From Sipunculus nudus (Eukaryota > Annelida > Sipuncula > Golfingiida > Sipunculidae): 64,000 bases of DNA. The notes under the pieces were generated by a model. That model was given only the letters and a program-made list of their open reading frames with translations. It was not told the origin of the DNA and made no database searches. Of the stretch, positions 13,583 to 23,805 are shown one piece after another. A program made the position numbers and the translations under genes. The stretch covers positions 40,801,558-40,865,557 of the forward strand of contig CM049310.1 of assembly GCA_026874595.1 (NCBI GenBank), read 5' to 3'. The stretch's first letter is position 1. Every line of letters starts with the position of its first letter.

Positions 13583-14592
13583 GTATCCGCCAAAACAAAG
13601 ATTTGCGGATACTATGTTTTTTTACCAGGTTCCGCTGCCGCTGCCATGTTCATTTCCGGAATAGAACTCTGAGACCACGGGACAGATTTTTCCGAATCTT
13701 TACACGATTATTGGGTCACATGTGAACTGGTGCCAAAATATTTTGCGTCGACCTCTGACCTTTCCTCTGTCTAGTGCGTCCATCTGTGCGTCTGTTTTGA
13801 CACATTAACCCTTATATCTCCGGACTCGTTTGACCAATCAGGAAAAAAATATTGCACAAATGTAGCTCTCGGTTAGCTTTATAACATACAGGAGAAACCA
13901 TGCAACCATATTTGCACATCGTCTACCGGATGGTCTGCCTTGGAATAAAATCAATCATATCTCTGCAGTGAATGGACTTATCTACCTGAAATTTTGCATG
14001 TGTATTCATCCTCGATAGCTTTCTTGATATTATGACAGGTGGCGGCACCTACATTCACGTTCAGGCTGCAGACATCCAGGCTTATATCTCAGGCCTGGTT
14101 TGACGTATCCTCCCGAAATTGTTCATGTGTATAGATCTCACATAGCTCTTTATCATACGCAGAACTGGTGGCGCCACCTGCACAGGGTCCGTCTGTTTGT
14201 CTGCCGTGGGATAAAATTACTCGTATCTCGGCAGTGGTTTGCCTATTTGCCTAAAAGTTTGCATGTTTATAAATCTTGGATAGCTTTCTCGATTTTGCTG
14301 CAGGTGGCGCCATCTACTTTCACGTTCAGGCTGCAGACATCCAGGTTTTTTATCTCAGGACTGGTTTGACTTATCTGCCTAAAATTTTGTAATTGCGTAC
14401 AACTTGGATAACTTTCTGGATAATGTGGTAGGTTGCGCCACCTACATACACATATCGGCTGCAGACATCCATGCTTATATGCAACACTCCTCTCTCAATT
14501 TCCCCTTTCCACTGAATCCATGCCTCACTTCACCCGTCCCACTATGATTTTGGCGGATACACGTAGTCGCTTGACGACTACCCGTATTCTAG
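13583..14592 (+). mobile_element. Helitron/HINE-like non-autonomous element, copy 3
   Basis: The 5' hairpin gtatccgccaaaacaaag pairs with tttgcggatac. The 3' hairpin is a perfect stem, gtagtcg with cgactac, followed by ccgtatt and CTAG at 14589-14592, then a T run. The core again alternates ctcatatctc-type and caggtggcgccac-type segments. It lies about 0.9 kb downstream of the first GT31 gene in the same orientation as the other copies. Confidence 0.58.
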
Positions 14593-16799
14593 TTTTTTTT
14601 TATCTGTATGTCCTGATTTGCATTGTTTGCTGAACAGAGCAAAATTAGGCAAACGCAAGGATAGCTGATATTACAGACATGGTAGATGTTTATATTGTAT
14701 ATTATATTATATAACGCTTAATTTGGGATGTGAGCCTAGTCATACAATAATATAAAATTTATTTTGTATATTTCATCTGGCAAGGTTTGTCCTTCATTTC
14801 TTGTAGTTAGGACATTGAATATGTATTTATTATGTTCAGTTTGTTTTTAGCATTCCATTTGATTATACTCTGTTTAAACTATTGGCGATACCTTGCAGAA
14901 TTCATATTGATAAAATGATCCACCTGCAGATAATGGTTTATATATTTCATTCTGCCTAGATTGGTGTTTGTGTTTTTTCAGGTTATCTTGCAGATTACCT
15001 GTTGTGGTTGGTTTTATTGTTTGACATTATTGCTGTGTTTTCTTAATCTTTTTACAAAAAAAATCAGGTAAGTTCTCCAGAATGTCTAACCTTGTAGAAC
15101 TTAGTAAAAAATAATGTTTAGGTTAGGAATAAATAGACTTGTAACCACAGTTGTGGGTTTGAGTCCCTTCCTGAAACCTATATTGTGCTAATACTCCCAC
15201 CCAAAATATTTACCACAAGGGTGCGCTCTCTCTACCCAGGAGGCTTTTGGTCATGGATGGCAGGCAAATGTAAAACAAATGACCTGCTAGTGCCTGTATT
15301 TGCTGCTAGAGTTGTTTGCTCCCCAGGGGACTCGAGAAAAGCTACAAGAACGAACAGGCTGGAAAGACCAGGAAAGAAAAGTGTAAAATCGGACGAAAAC
15401 TGACATTGTCTGTGATATCAGACTGTAAACCCCCACCTTGTTTTTTCCCTTCATCAACGAACTTAATGGTTGCTCCTTGTCATTAATGCTGATATGTCCA
15501 GTTACTGAAATTTTGACATTATATAGGCTATAGGTGATCAGTAGGTGTATGGTTAGTTTAGTTTTCACTACTTTTTGAGTTCCTATCTACCACTGTAGAT
15601 GTTGCAGGACTGTAATCTCATCTTTTAGTTCTGGACCATCTTTGTATGGAAGAATCTCACAGGCTTTGGTGATGTGAATTCTTATAGTGAGAAAAAATGA
15701 TGATGTCTGGCCTCAACTATTCCAGGAGTGTCATTTCTTTTCTATAGATATATAAATAAGAGTATATGACTGCAAATATTTGGGAAACATTCTCGGTGTA
15801 AAAGAACAGAAATAACATTCCTGATTTTAAATGTGTGCATAATGATCCATACACTATGAATCAGTTTTGTAGGATTTTTTTTGCATCTGATTCACTTAGT
15901 ATTAGTTTTCTGTTGATTGTTACTTGTTGATGTATTAGAAATGTTTCCATCCATCATTCTTGTAACTTCTGAAAATATATATTTCTCACTGGTTGATGGT
16001 TGTTTGGATATTAAAGCAGGAACAATTTCAGTCTTAACAAGATAAATGTTTATATTATTTGTTCATTTATATATGTCCAGGTGTTATGTATAACATTGAC
16101 TGATACACAGATTTGTATTTGCTTAAAAAGGTTAAATAGTTATTTATTTACATAGTATTTGGGTCAGGTTCTCAAGTGGCATAATAAATACTGCCGCTAA
16201 TACCTTTCAAAGATTTCAAATTTTTGCATTATTCAATGGATTTATTGTGTTTTTTTTTTTTTAAATGTTACCAGTAATCCAGTATCTTTTATTATTTGCT
16301 TTTGTATTTCTTATATGATCCGGGAAACATATGATCACACACCTTGAACTACAGCATTACACCGTGAAAAATTCATTCCTAATGTGATGTCACCATTTTA
16401 GCCAAGCAAACAACTGTGTTCTCGTAAACAGTCTGTACATGAATAAATAAAGCTAGAAGAGCTATTCAGAACAGTTTTAGAACTGTTAAAGATAGCACAG
16501 ATTTTCCTGCAGTGTGTTGATTTCAGTTTCTTCCAGAAGAGCGCCAAGGGTCACTTGTGGAATGTGAAGAAGCACGTGTCATTACCGTAAAGTCTGTATT
16601 AGTTCGTATCCTACATTACATCTTACATCTTAGTTTCCCCAGAAAGATTTTTAGCGAATCTGTGAGCTCATGCGATAGCGCGTCGTAAGAATGTAAGAAT
16701 TAGTCACATGTGAAACTTTGTGCCCTAGAACTTATTATTGGGTATCTGCATTAATTTAGATTTTATAGAGAAAAAGCTTAAAACCTTTAAAAATCCTCT
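14593..16799. other. No gene recognised
   Basis: AT-rich sequence without a convincing coding exon. A B-box-like string (gggtttgagtccc near 15153) hints at a decayed SINE, but no matching A box was found. A (T)14 run lies near 16248. Confidence 0.4.
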
Positions 16800-17700
16800 T
16801 CTCTGAAACTTTCCAGCTAAATTGTCCAATATTTCACACTTTGTTCGAATGGTTCCAGTTCGGTGATTTTTGACCGAGTTTCAGGAAGATGAACTTAGTC
16901 ATTCGCATGCTAAAATTGCAATCTCAGAAACGGCTGGAGCTATCAGTATCAAATTTTATATTAATGTTGGGCACTTGAGTCGTATCTGAAATGAGTATTG
17001 GTGGCGCAACCTCCATTGGTCTTTTTGTACGGGGGTCAATGGTGCCCGAAGCATACAGAGGGCTACAAAAAACTTCTTCTCTGAAAGCATAAAGCCAAAT
17101 TGTTTTATATTGCACAGAAATGCCCTAGGGTAGTGCTTTCTTAAGTTTGTTCAAATGGTCTCGGTTCAATGACTTTTGGCCGAGTTATGGGAAGCTGAAT
17201 ATAGTAAAATGTTATAGCAGCCCATTTCTGCTGAATGGCTACAAAGATCTTTTTCTCAAAAACCACTGGGCCAAATTCTATAATCTCCATATATGAATGA
17301 TCCTTATATGTTGATAATTTAAATTTGTTCAAATGGTTTTGATTCAGTATATTTCTTAGATTTTATACAGGGAAAGTTTAATATATATATAAAAATCGTC
17401 TTCTCCAAAACTGTCCAGCCAAATTGTCCAATATTTCACAGAGATGATCCCTAGAACAATCTCGCAAATTTGTTTGATAGCTCCAGTTTGGTGATTTTTT
17501 GGCCGAGTTACAGGAGGTTTAACTTAGTCATCTGTGCAAAAAAAGCATACTAAACTTAAAATCTCAGAAACCGCTGGAGTTGCCATCACCAAATTTTATG
17601 CCAATGTTTGTCACACGAGTCATATCTGAAATTGAGGTGTTGGTGGCGCCACCTACATTGATCTGTTTTTTACAAGAAAAAATGTAAGTTAGACTCTTCT
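16800..17700. repeat. Degenerate dispersed/tandem repeat with ggtggcgccacc core
   Basis: Two blocks repeat each other: aatctcagaaacggctggag at about 16919-17037 and aatctcagaaaccgctggag at about 17561-17672. Each leads to ggtggcg(c)aacc or ggtggcgccacctacattg. A second motif, caaatggt..cgg/agttc.gtgatttt(t)g.ccgagtt, recurs near 16848, 17150, 17325 and 17470. It shares the ggtggcgccacc palindrome with the Helitron-like copies but has different flanking sequence, so it is a related but separate family. No clear ends were found. Confidence 0.5.
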
Positions 17701-19008
17701 AGCTTATTCACTGTTACTTTTAAGAAACTGTTAAGCTGATTGGTTCAACCTTTACAAGAATTGTCCTATGGTATTGTTCCGTTAGTTTTATATGAATAAA
17801 TAAAAAAAAATAAATAAACATTCACAATACTCCCAAACTTTGCACTGGTTCGCACTAGGCCTTTAGACCTTGTTTCTTAAACGTCTGTTATGCTTGGTAC
17901 TAATTTATGTTCAGCATTTCAAAATTTACATGTAGCTGCCAAAAAAATTCCAAAGGTTACAAGAGCCGCCAAAAAGTTACAAAGTTTACAAGCAGCTGTC
18001 ATACACATGTAGGGCATGTAATGTTTAGGGGTTATTTGTATATATATTATCAGTTCAAAATCTTGATTACGGTAGGCTCACTCTGCAAAGACACGTGTTA
18101 GATACAGAGAACAAATTATTATGATGTACTTTTATGATGTCAGGGTATATGGGACGAAAAAAAAGGAATGTCACATAATCAGTAGCCATGACAACCCGAC
18201 TCGGTAGGCAGTGATTATTTGGCTGGTAAGCTAACTTGTTTCGTGATACAAGCAATATCGAGGAATGCATCGCAGTGGTCTTCCATCATGTTGCATTCAT
18301 ATTGTGGTAAACAGCCAAAATCTTAAAATTATTCTACGAATGATGAATTAACACGAAAATACATGTGAACTCACAACCCAAACTGAACCTGTCTCTATGG
18401 TAACAGAGTCATTTCCTGTATCGCGGACAAGTTGGCTGTTGTCCAGTCACCCGTGCAAGCCATGCCTTTATTCATGCGCTCAGAAATTCAAAAAACAAGC
18501 GGTGGGGTTCTAAACTAAAATGCTAATGATAAGTCGGGTATATGTCAATTGACATTGTAACTTTAGGCCATGAGGCGTTGTCAAAAATGACAAATAATAT
18601 GCATACTCATGGGGCCTTATAGTGCACTCCTCAGACCTAGATGTAAAGGCACTCTGACAGCCAGTAATCTGGTCGTAATGTCAGAGGGCCGACATGACGC
18701 TACATAATCAGTACACAATGTTGAAGGAAATATATTATTGATAGCTGTGAAAACCATGCTATGTGTTTGTACAGATGATTTTTGTTGTAAAGGCAATGGG
18801 GATACTTTACAGTCACCTGAGGAAGTGATCAGTCTTTGTCCAACCATAGGCGCTTGAATTCCCATTAGTGTAGATTTCGGTATTTTTTTTACTTTTCTGG
18901 GCCATTTACTTATAATTATTACTTATCTGACATTTTCCTTGCGTTTTTAGCACTATATGTTCAATCACTATATTATTAACTTAATATTTGAGATAGGCAG
19001 GCAAGAAG
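17701..19008. other. No gene recognised
   Basis: Nothing coding or mobile is evident between the preceding repeat block and the transposon that starts at 19014. Confidence 0.4.
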
Positions 19009-19013
19009 CCCCC

Positions 19014-19451
19014 TGTTACGACCCATAATGTAATAACTGGCCCATAATGTAATAACGGTCCATATTGTAATAAAAACGACCCATAATGTAATAATAGCCC
19101 ATAATGTAATAAAAAACGGCCCATATTGTAATAACTATACCCTGCCCATATTGTAATAAAATCGCAAGTGGGTAAAACGGCCCATATTGTAATTAAATCG
19201 GAGGTGGGTAAAACGGCCAATAATTTTATAAATCAAAGTTCATGCAAATTAACTTAGACAATTCAAATATTGACTTCTCGTGACACGAATGTGTAAATGA
19301 ACATACAAGTATGAAAAACCACTGGATTACATAATGACTATTTGTTCAAAACGGTGACCAAGCTAATATGAGCGAAATATGGACATGATTCATGATTATT
19401 CTTTTGTTGAATCAGTGTTTAAATAGGATGATAAAGTATTTAAACAAGATA

Positions 19452-19483
<32 letters not shown>

Positions 19484-20602
19484 GTATATCGCCAAAATGT
19501 AAATATTTTGTCAATTTTAACATAAAATATACAAAACTCTCATTATCGATACATTTTAATGTATTTTAATTCTTTTTAAAATATAAATGAAAGTTTAAAT
19601 TTCAGTGCGTTTTGCTCAATGTATCATAGAGAATATTTTATATGATCTCTCGAAACCTCCCGAGATTTGGAAATTATAAATGGAGGTACTGCTGCAATTT
19701 TTTGGTGCCTATATATGTATTGGTTAAGATGTCTTAGGTTAACATGTATAACACGTCGCATAGATTAAGAGCTTTCAACGCACGTATTTGAAGTTAAAAC
19801 TTGGAGGCGTCATTCGTGCGATTCAAGAGTTTACAATTTATTTTTTTAAAATAATTAGCCCAAACAACAAAACAACAATTTGAAAATGCCGGTTTCTGTG
19901 TTCTAGAGGTAGAGCATAGGGCGCAGAGCGGGGAGATTCAGGGGCGTAGCCAGGTTTGAGGGATGGCAGGGGGCCATGATTAGTGGCGGATCTAGAAATT
20001 CGCAAGTTGTAGGGGGGGGGCGCTAATATGCATACATGGGCACTATGAAAACTGTTATATATACGTGTATATATATGTATATATATATATATATATATTA
20101 TTATTATTAAAATAATAATAATAATTATTATTATATTATTATTATTATTATTATACGTTATATTTTAGTGTATGAAAATATTATTTTTTTATTCAATTGT
20201 GAAGCATGGTTTCTTTGAGGTTAGTAACAGGTTCATGGAGAGGGTATGGAAGGGGGCAGGATATTATGTAAATGACACTAAGCGTGTGCCCTGTCATTCT
20301 TGAGCTTAAACATATGTTATTACAATATAAATATGTTATTACAATATGGGTCGTTTTTCCCACTTCCCGTTTTATTACAATATGGGTAGGGTATGATTAT
20401 TACAATATTGGTCGTTTTTATTACAATATGGGCCGTTATTACAATAAGGGCCGTTTTTTATTACAATATGGGCCGTTATTACAGTATGGGCCAGTTTTAT
20501 TACAATATGGGCAGGGTATGATTATTACATTATGGGTCGTTTTTATTACAATATGGGCCGTTATTACATTATGGGCCGGTTATTACATTATGGGTTGTAA
20601 CA
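19014..20602. mobile_element. 1.59 kb non-autonomous DNA transposon with subterminal repeat arrays
   Basis: The ends are inverted repeats: tgttacgacccataatgtaa on the left and the complement of ttacattatgggttgtaaca on the right, one mismatch. Each is flanked by CCCCC (19009-19013 and 20603-20607), a likely 5 bp target duplication. Inside each end, a motif cccata(a/t)tgtaataa is repeated: about 9 copies on the left (19021-19215) and about 14 on the right in the opposite orientation (20312-20595). The ~1.1 kb interior is AT-rich and non-coding, so movement would need a transposase from elsewhere. I cannot name the superfamily. Confidence 0.68.
20075..20156. repeat. (TA)n and (ATT)n simple repeats
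   Basis: A TA tract followed by att/aat trinucleotide runs in both orientations, inside the interior of the transposon at 19014-20602. Confidence 0.85.
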
Positions 20603-20607
20603 CCCCC

Positions 20608-21030
20608 GTTGTTAGGCCCGACAGCCATGGCACATCAGTTTCAGGCTAAACTTGAAGTATATGCGTGACTGGCTGAACCATTGTTACGTCAGCGGTGTCA
20701 CCATCTCTAGACTCCAGTAGTAGACATATCAAACAATCAGAAAGCGCGTCTTCGGTTGTTATGCCGTGGCTCACAGGTACCCTCAAGAATAATTGAAAAT
20801 TTGATACAAAGCTCCAGTACCTGAACAACTAATGCATTGATCACCATGAATCTTTCGATCCATATTGATCATGGAGTGTTTCATCAGTTCCTGAAGGCTT
20901 GTGGCGCAACTTTAACGCGCTGTGCACCCTTCTCGATCTGTTTTTTTCCGCAAATATCGTAAATAGATCCATGAAAGAACACCAAATTCAGACTATATTA
21001 TTTTGTTAGTATACTTCTTTCATTCAAGAA
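20608..21030. other. No feature recognised
   Basis: No coding potential or repeat boundary is visible between the transposon and the following minisatellite. Confidence 0.4.
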
Positions 21031-21270
21031 CACCACAGGTATGATTCTGTATATCCTGGTGGCCTGCTGACACCACAAGTATCATGCTACATACCCTGGT
21101 GGCCTAAGAAACACCACAGGTATGATGTTGGTATATCATGGTGGCCAGGGGTACACTAGGTTTGATGCTGTGTATCCTATTAGCCTACGGCCACCACAGG
21201 TATAATCCTGTTTACCCCTGGTGGCCTGAGGACACCACATGTATAATGCTGTGAATCCTGGTGGCTTATT
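21031..21270. repeat. ~45 bp minisatellite, 5-6 imperfect copies
   Basis: Imperfect copies of a unit reading accacaggtatgatgctgta followed by tatcctggtggcctgagg. The CCAC and GGTGG ends are complementary, so each unit can fold. A 148-residue minus-strand frame partly overlaps this array and is considered an artefact of it. Confidence 0.8.
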
Positions 21271-21568
21271 TGCGGGAGGCAACAGATCAAGAAGGGTGCA
21301 CCGCGGGCTGGTGGCCACCCGGTGTCCCAAGGACACCTTTAGGCCTGAGGCCACCCGGTGTCCCAAGGCCACCATTCGCGATAGTAATCTGCCACCTGCT
21401 AGCTTTACATCCGGGGAGGTCATTGAAAAATCTCCTTTGGAACATGAAATTAGATCTCTGTTACCCATATCCTCCGAGCCATAGGGCTTGTAATTACCCC
21501 TAAGTATAATAAAAACAATTGATTCAAAACCGCCTGTTTCTGGACAACTAATGAATTCATCACCATGA

Positions 21569-21993
21569 TTCTTTGCATGCACAATATACCTGCATATACA
21601 TGCATAGTAATACCGCCCCTAAATTCAATCGATGCCCTAATTTTGGTGTTGCATGACCTTCGTCTGACCTATATATATATATATTCTTTGCATGCACAAT
21701 ATACCTGCATATACATGCATAGTAACACCGCCCCTAAATTCAATCGATGCCCTAATTTTGGTGTTGCATGACCTTCGTCTGACCTATATATATATTCTTT
21801 GCATGCACAATATACCTGCATATACATGCATAGTAATACCGCCCCTAAATTCAATCGATGCCCTAATTTTGGTGTTGCATGACCTCTGCTGACCTATATA
21901 TATATTCTTTGCATGCAAAATATACCTGCATAGTAATACCGCCCCTAAATTCAATCGATGCCCTAATTTTGGTGTTGTATGACCTTCGTCTGA

Positions 21994-22048
<55 letters not shown>
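21569..22048. repeat. ~115 bp tandem repeat, 4 copies, each ending in (TA)n
   Basis: Four copies of a unit that begins ttctttgcatgcacaatata, runs through accgcccctaaattcaatcg and ggtgttgcatgacc, and ends gacctatatatata. Copy 4 (from about 21910) lacks about 12 bases of catatacatg sequence, and its terminal TA tract is expanded to over 50 bp (about 21997-22048). The copies are nearly identical, so the expansion is recent or homogenised. Confidence 0.85.
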
Positions 22049-22052
<4 letters not shown>

Positions 22053-22203
22053 TATACATTTAAAATATCTAAATTTGTGGATATTGGATAAATTTCAAAT
22101 GTGCAATGCTGTTTCAAACATCATGCATGTCTGCATGCATATGCCATTAATAGTAATAATAAAATAAATAAAACCTACAACTTTACATTAATTTATTTTT
22201 GAC

Positions 22204-22549
22204 AGCAGACATGTTTATACATACATGTATATATATATATACCTTTTATTGTCTGGGTGACACATATCAAATATATATATATATATATATATATATCAAT
22301 TAAGTATAAGGTTTAAAAAAAGGTATATATTTATTCTAAACCATTTAGAGATAAATATTTCATAGTAAACTAATAAATGGAACCAAAGTGTATAATTCTA
22401 TTTATTTATATATTTCATTTGAAATATATAATTTTTTTTCTCTGAATAGTGGGGGGTTGATTACATTGACCATTCCCCTTGCCAAAAGGTGGGGGGGGGG
22501 GGGGGGGGTGGGATATATACCCCCAATCCCCCCTATATTGACGCCCCTG
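22204..22549 (+). mobile_element. 5'-truncated copy of the hAT-like MITE at 51550-52022
   Basis: This segment matches the 3' two-thirds of the MITE at 51550-52022: gcagacatgtttatacatac, cacatatcaaatatata, aaggtttaaaaaaa, ccttgccaaaaggtgggg. It shares its right terminus, ttgacgcccctg. The G run near 22490-22508 is longer here. The left terminal repeat is absent, so the copy is truncated. Confidence 0.65.
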
Positions 22550-23704
22550 GGGACATGCATGAAATGTCACATTTATTTGAATTTTATTTTAGCTTATTTA
22601 AGAAATAGTCAGGAGAGCTTGAGAGGGTCCGAGGTCTCGAATGTCCTACAGAGCAAAATAAGTGCTTGAAAATGTGGAAGTCTCGTTGGTGTTTAAGTTG
22701 ATACAATTGTATAAAATTTTTCATCAGGAGTGATCTGATGCCCCCCCCCCCCCCCCCCTCACCTAACTGAGCCTATGCGAGGCACATCTGTTGTAATAAA
22801 TAACCAAACTAATATTTGCTGACTTCCTGCGCGTCCTGTGTAGTCTGTTTCGTTGGTTCTTTTAATTTTGAATACTGTAGAACCGGAAATTTTTCGGGGA
22901 CACCCCGCACACCGCCCGCCTGATTGTGTAAGCACAATTAAATGCACGACTGACCTGCCCAATCAACCATAACCATACTTGGCTTTTGTTAACGTATATT
23001 TTTCTATCCTTTTTTCTGTTTTTGAATGTGTGATAACTGTTACCACAAGCAATTTGCGAAAATTGCATGCTCGCGAAAGGTCGACCATGCCAATTTGCGA
23101 AATTTGAGTTTTACGAAAATAACATATTCTGTTGATATTTCTTTTTAAGTATAAACCGAAACACGAATGACGTGTGTGTGTGAGTGTGTGTGTGTGTATG
23201 GGGAGGGTAGTTGCCTTTATTCTTTTAGATTATAAATGATGTGTTCCCTTGTGTAGGCCTAGATATGCCTGCTATAATGTCGACCTCCAATTTTTCACAC
23301 GCATGTATGGATCCGCCTGACGTGCCAATTATGGGATATCCAACAAACCAACTACTGTAGGCTTGTTCCTTCTTATTATTACACATTTTATCACAAATTT
23401 ATGGGTTTCTTCAGAAATTAAAAGGTTTCACGGTTGCTTTCATCTCTTTGGTGGATCATGATACAGACTGATCGATGTAAACCGTGAGTTTTTGTAGTTT
23501 TTGTTTTTGTATTATGTAAAAAAAACTGACTCTTGTCTCTAGAGAGGCAAAACTGATGTTGCCTCAGAATATGTTATAATCCGACCAACGTGATTTTATT
23601 GCTGAAGATGCGGAAGCACGTGGCGATCAGATTATAACATAAACTTTTTTATACTGTTGTAAATATTTTCAATTCTTCCAAGTGTTAATTTGTTCTGCCA
23701 TTAC
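22550..23704. other. No gene; homopolymers and a short inverted repeat
   Basis: Holds a (C)17 run at 22741-22757 and a (GT)n-like stretch near 23171-23198. A perfect 12 bp inverted repeat (tatgttataatc at 23570-23581 and its complement at 23630-23641) is separated by 48 bp. No coding exon is recognised. Confidence 0.5.
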
Positions 23705-23706
23705 TA

Positions 23707-23708
<2 letters not shown>

Positions 23709-23754
<46 letters not shown>
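23709..23754. repeat. (TA)n microsatellite
   Basis: Uninterrupted TA run immediately left of the 44 bp satellite array. Confidence 0.95.
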
Positions 23755-23757
<3 letters not shown>

Positions 23758-23805
23758 TGTGACTGCTTTGGTAAAGCGTTAATTTTCCCCCTATGACGTG
23801 GTGTC

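Noticed and set aside
15130..15180. B-box-like string gggtttgagtccc suggesting a tRNA gene or SINE
   Set aside because: No A box at the right distance and no clover-leaf; at most a decayed SINE.
19014..20602. 125-residue plus-strand and 79-residue minus-strand frames in the subterminal arrays
   Set aside because: Repetitive translations of the cccata(a/t)tgtaataa motif, not a transposase.
21136..21582. 148-residue minus-strand frame
   Set aside because: It partly covers a ~45 bp minisatellite whose period gives repeated peptides; no family resemblance.
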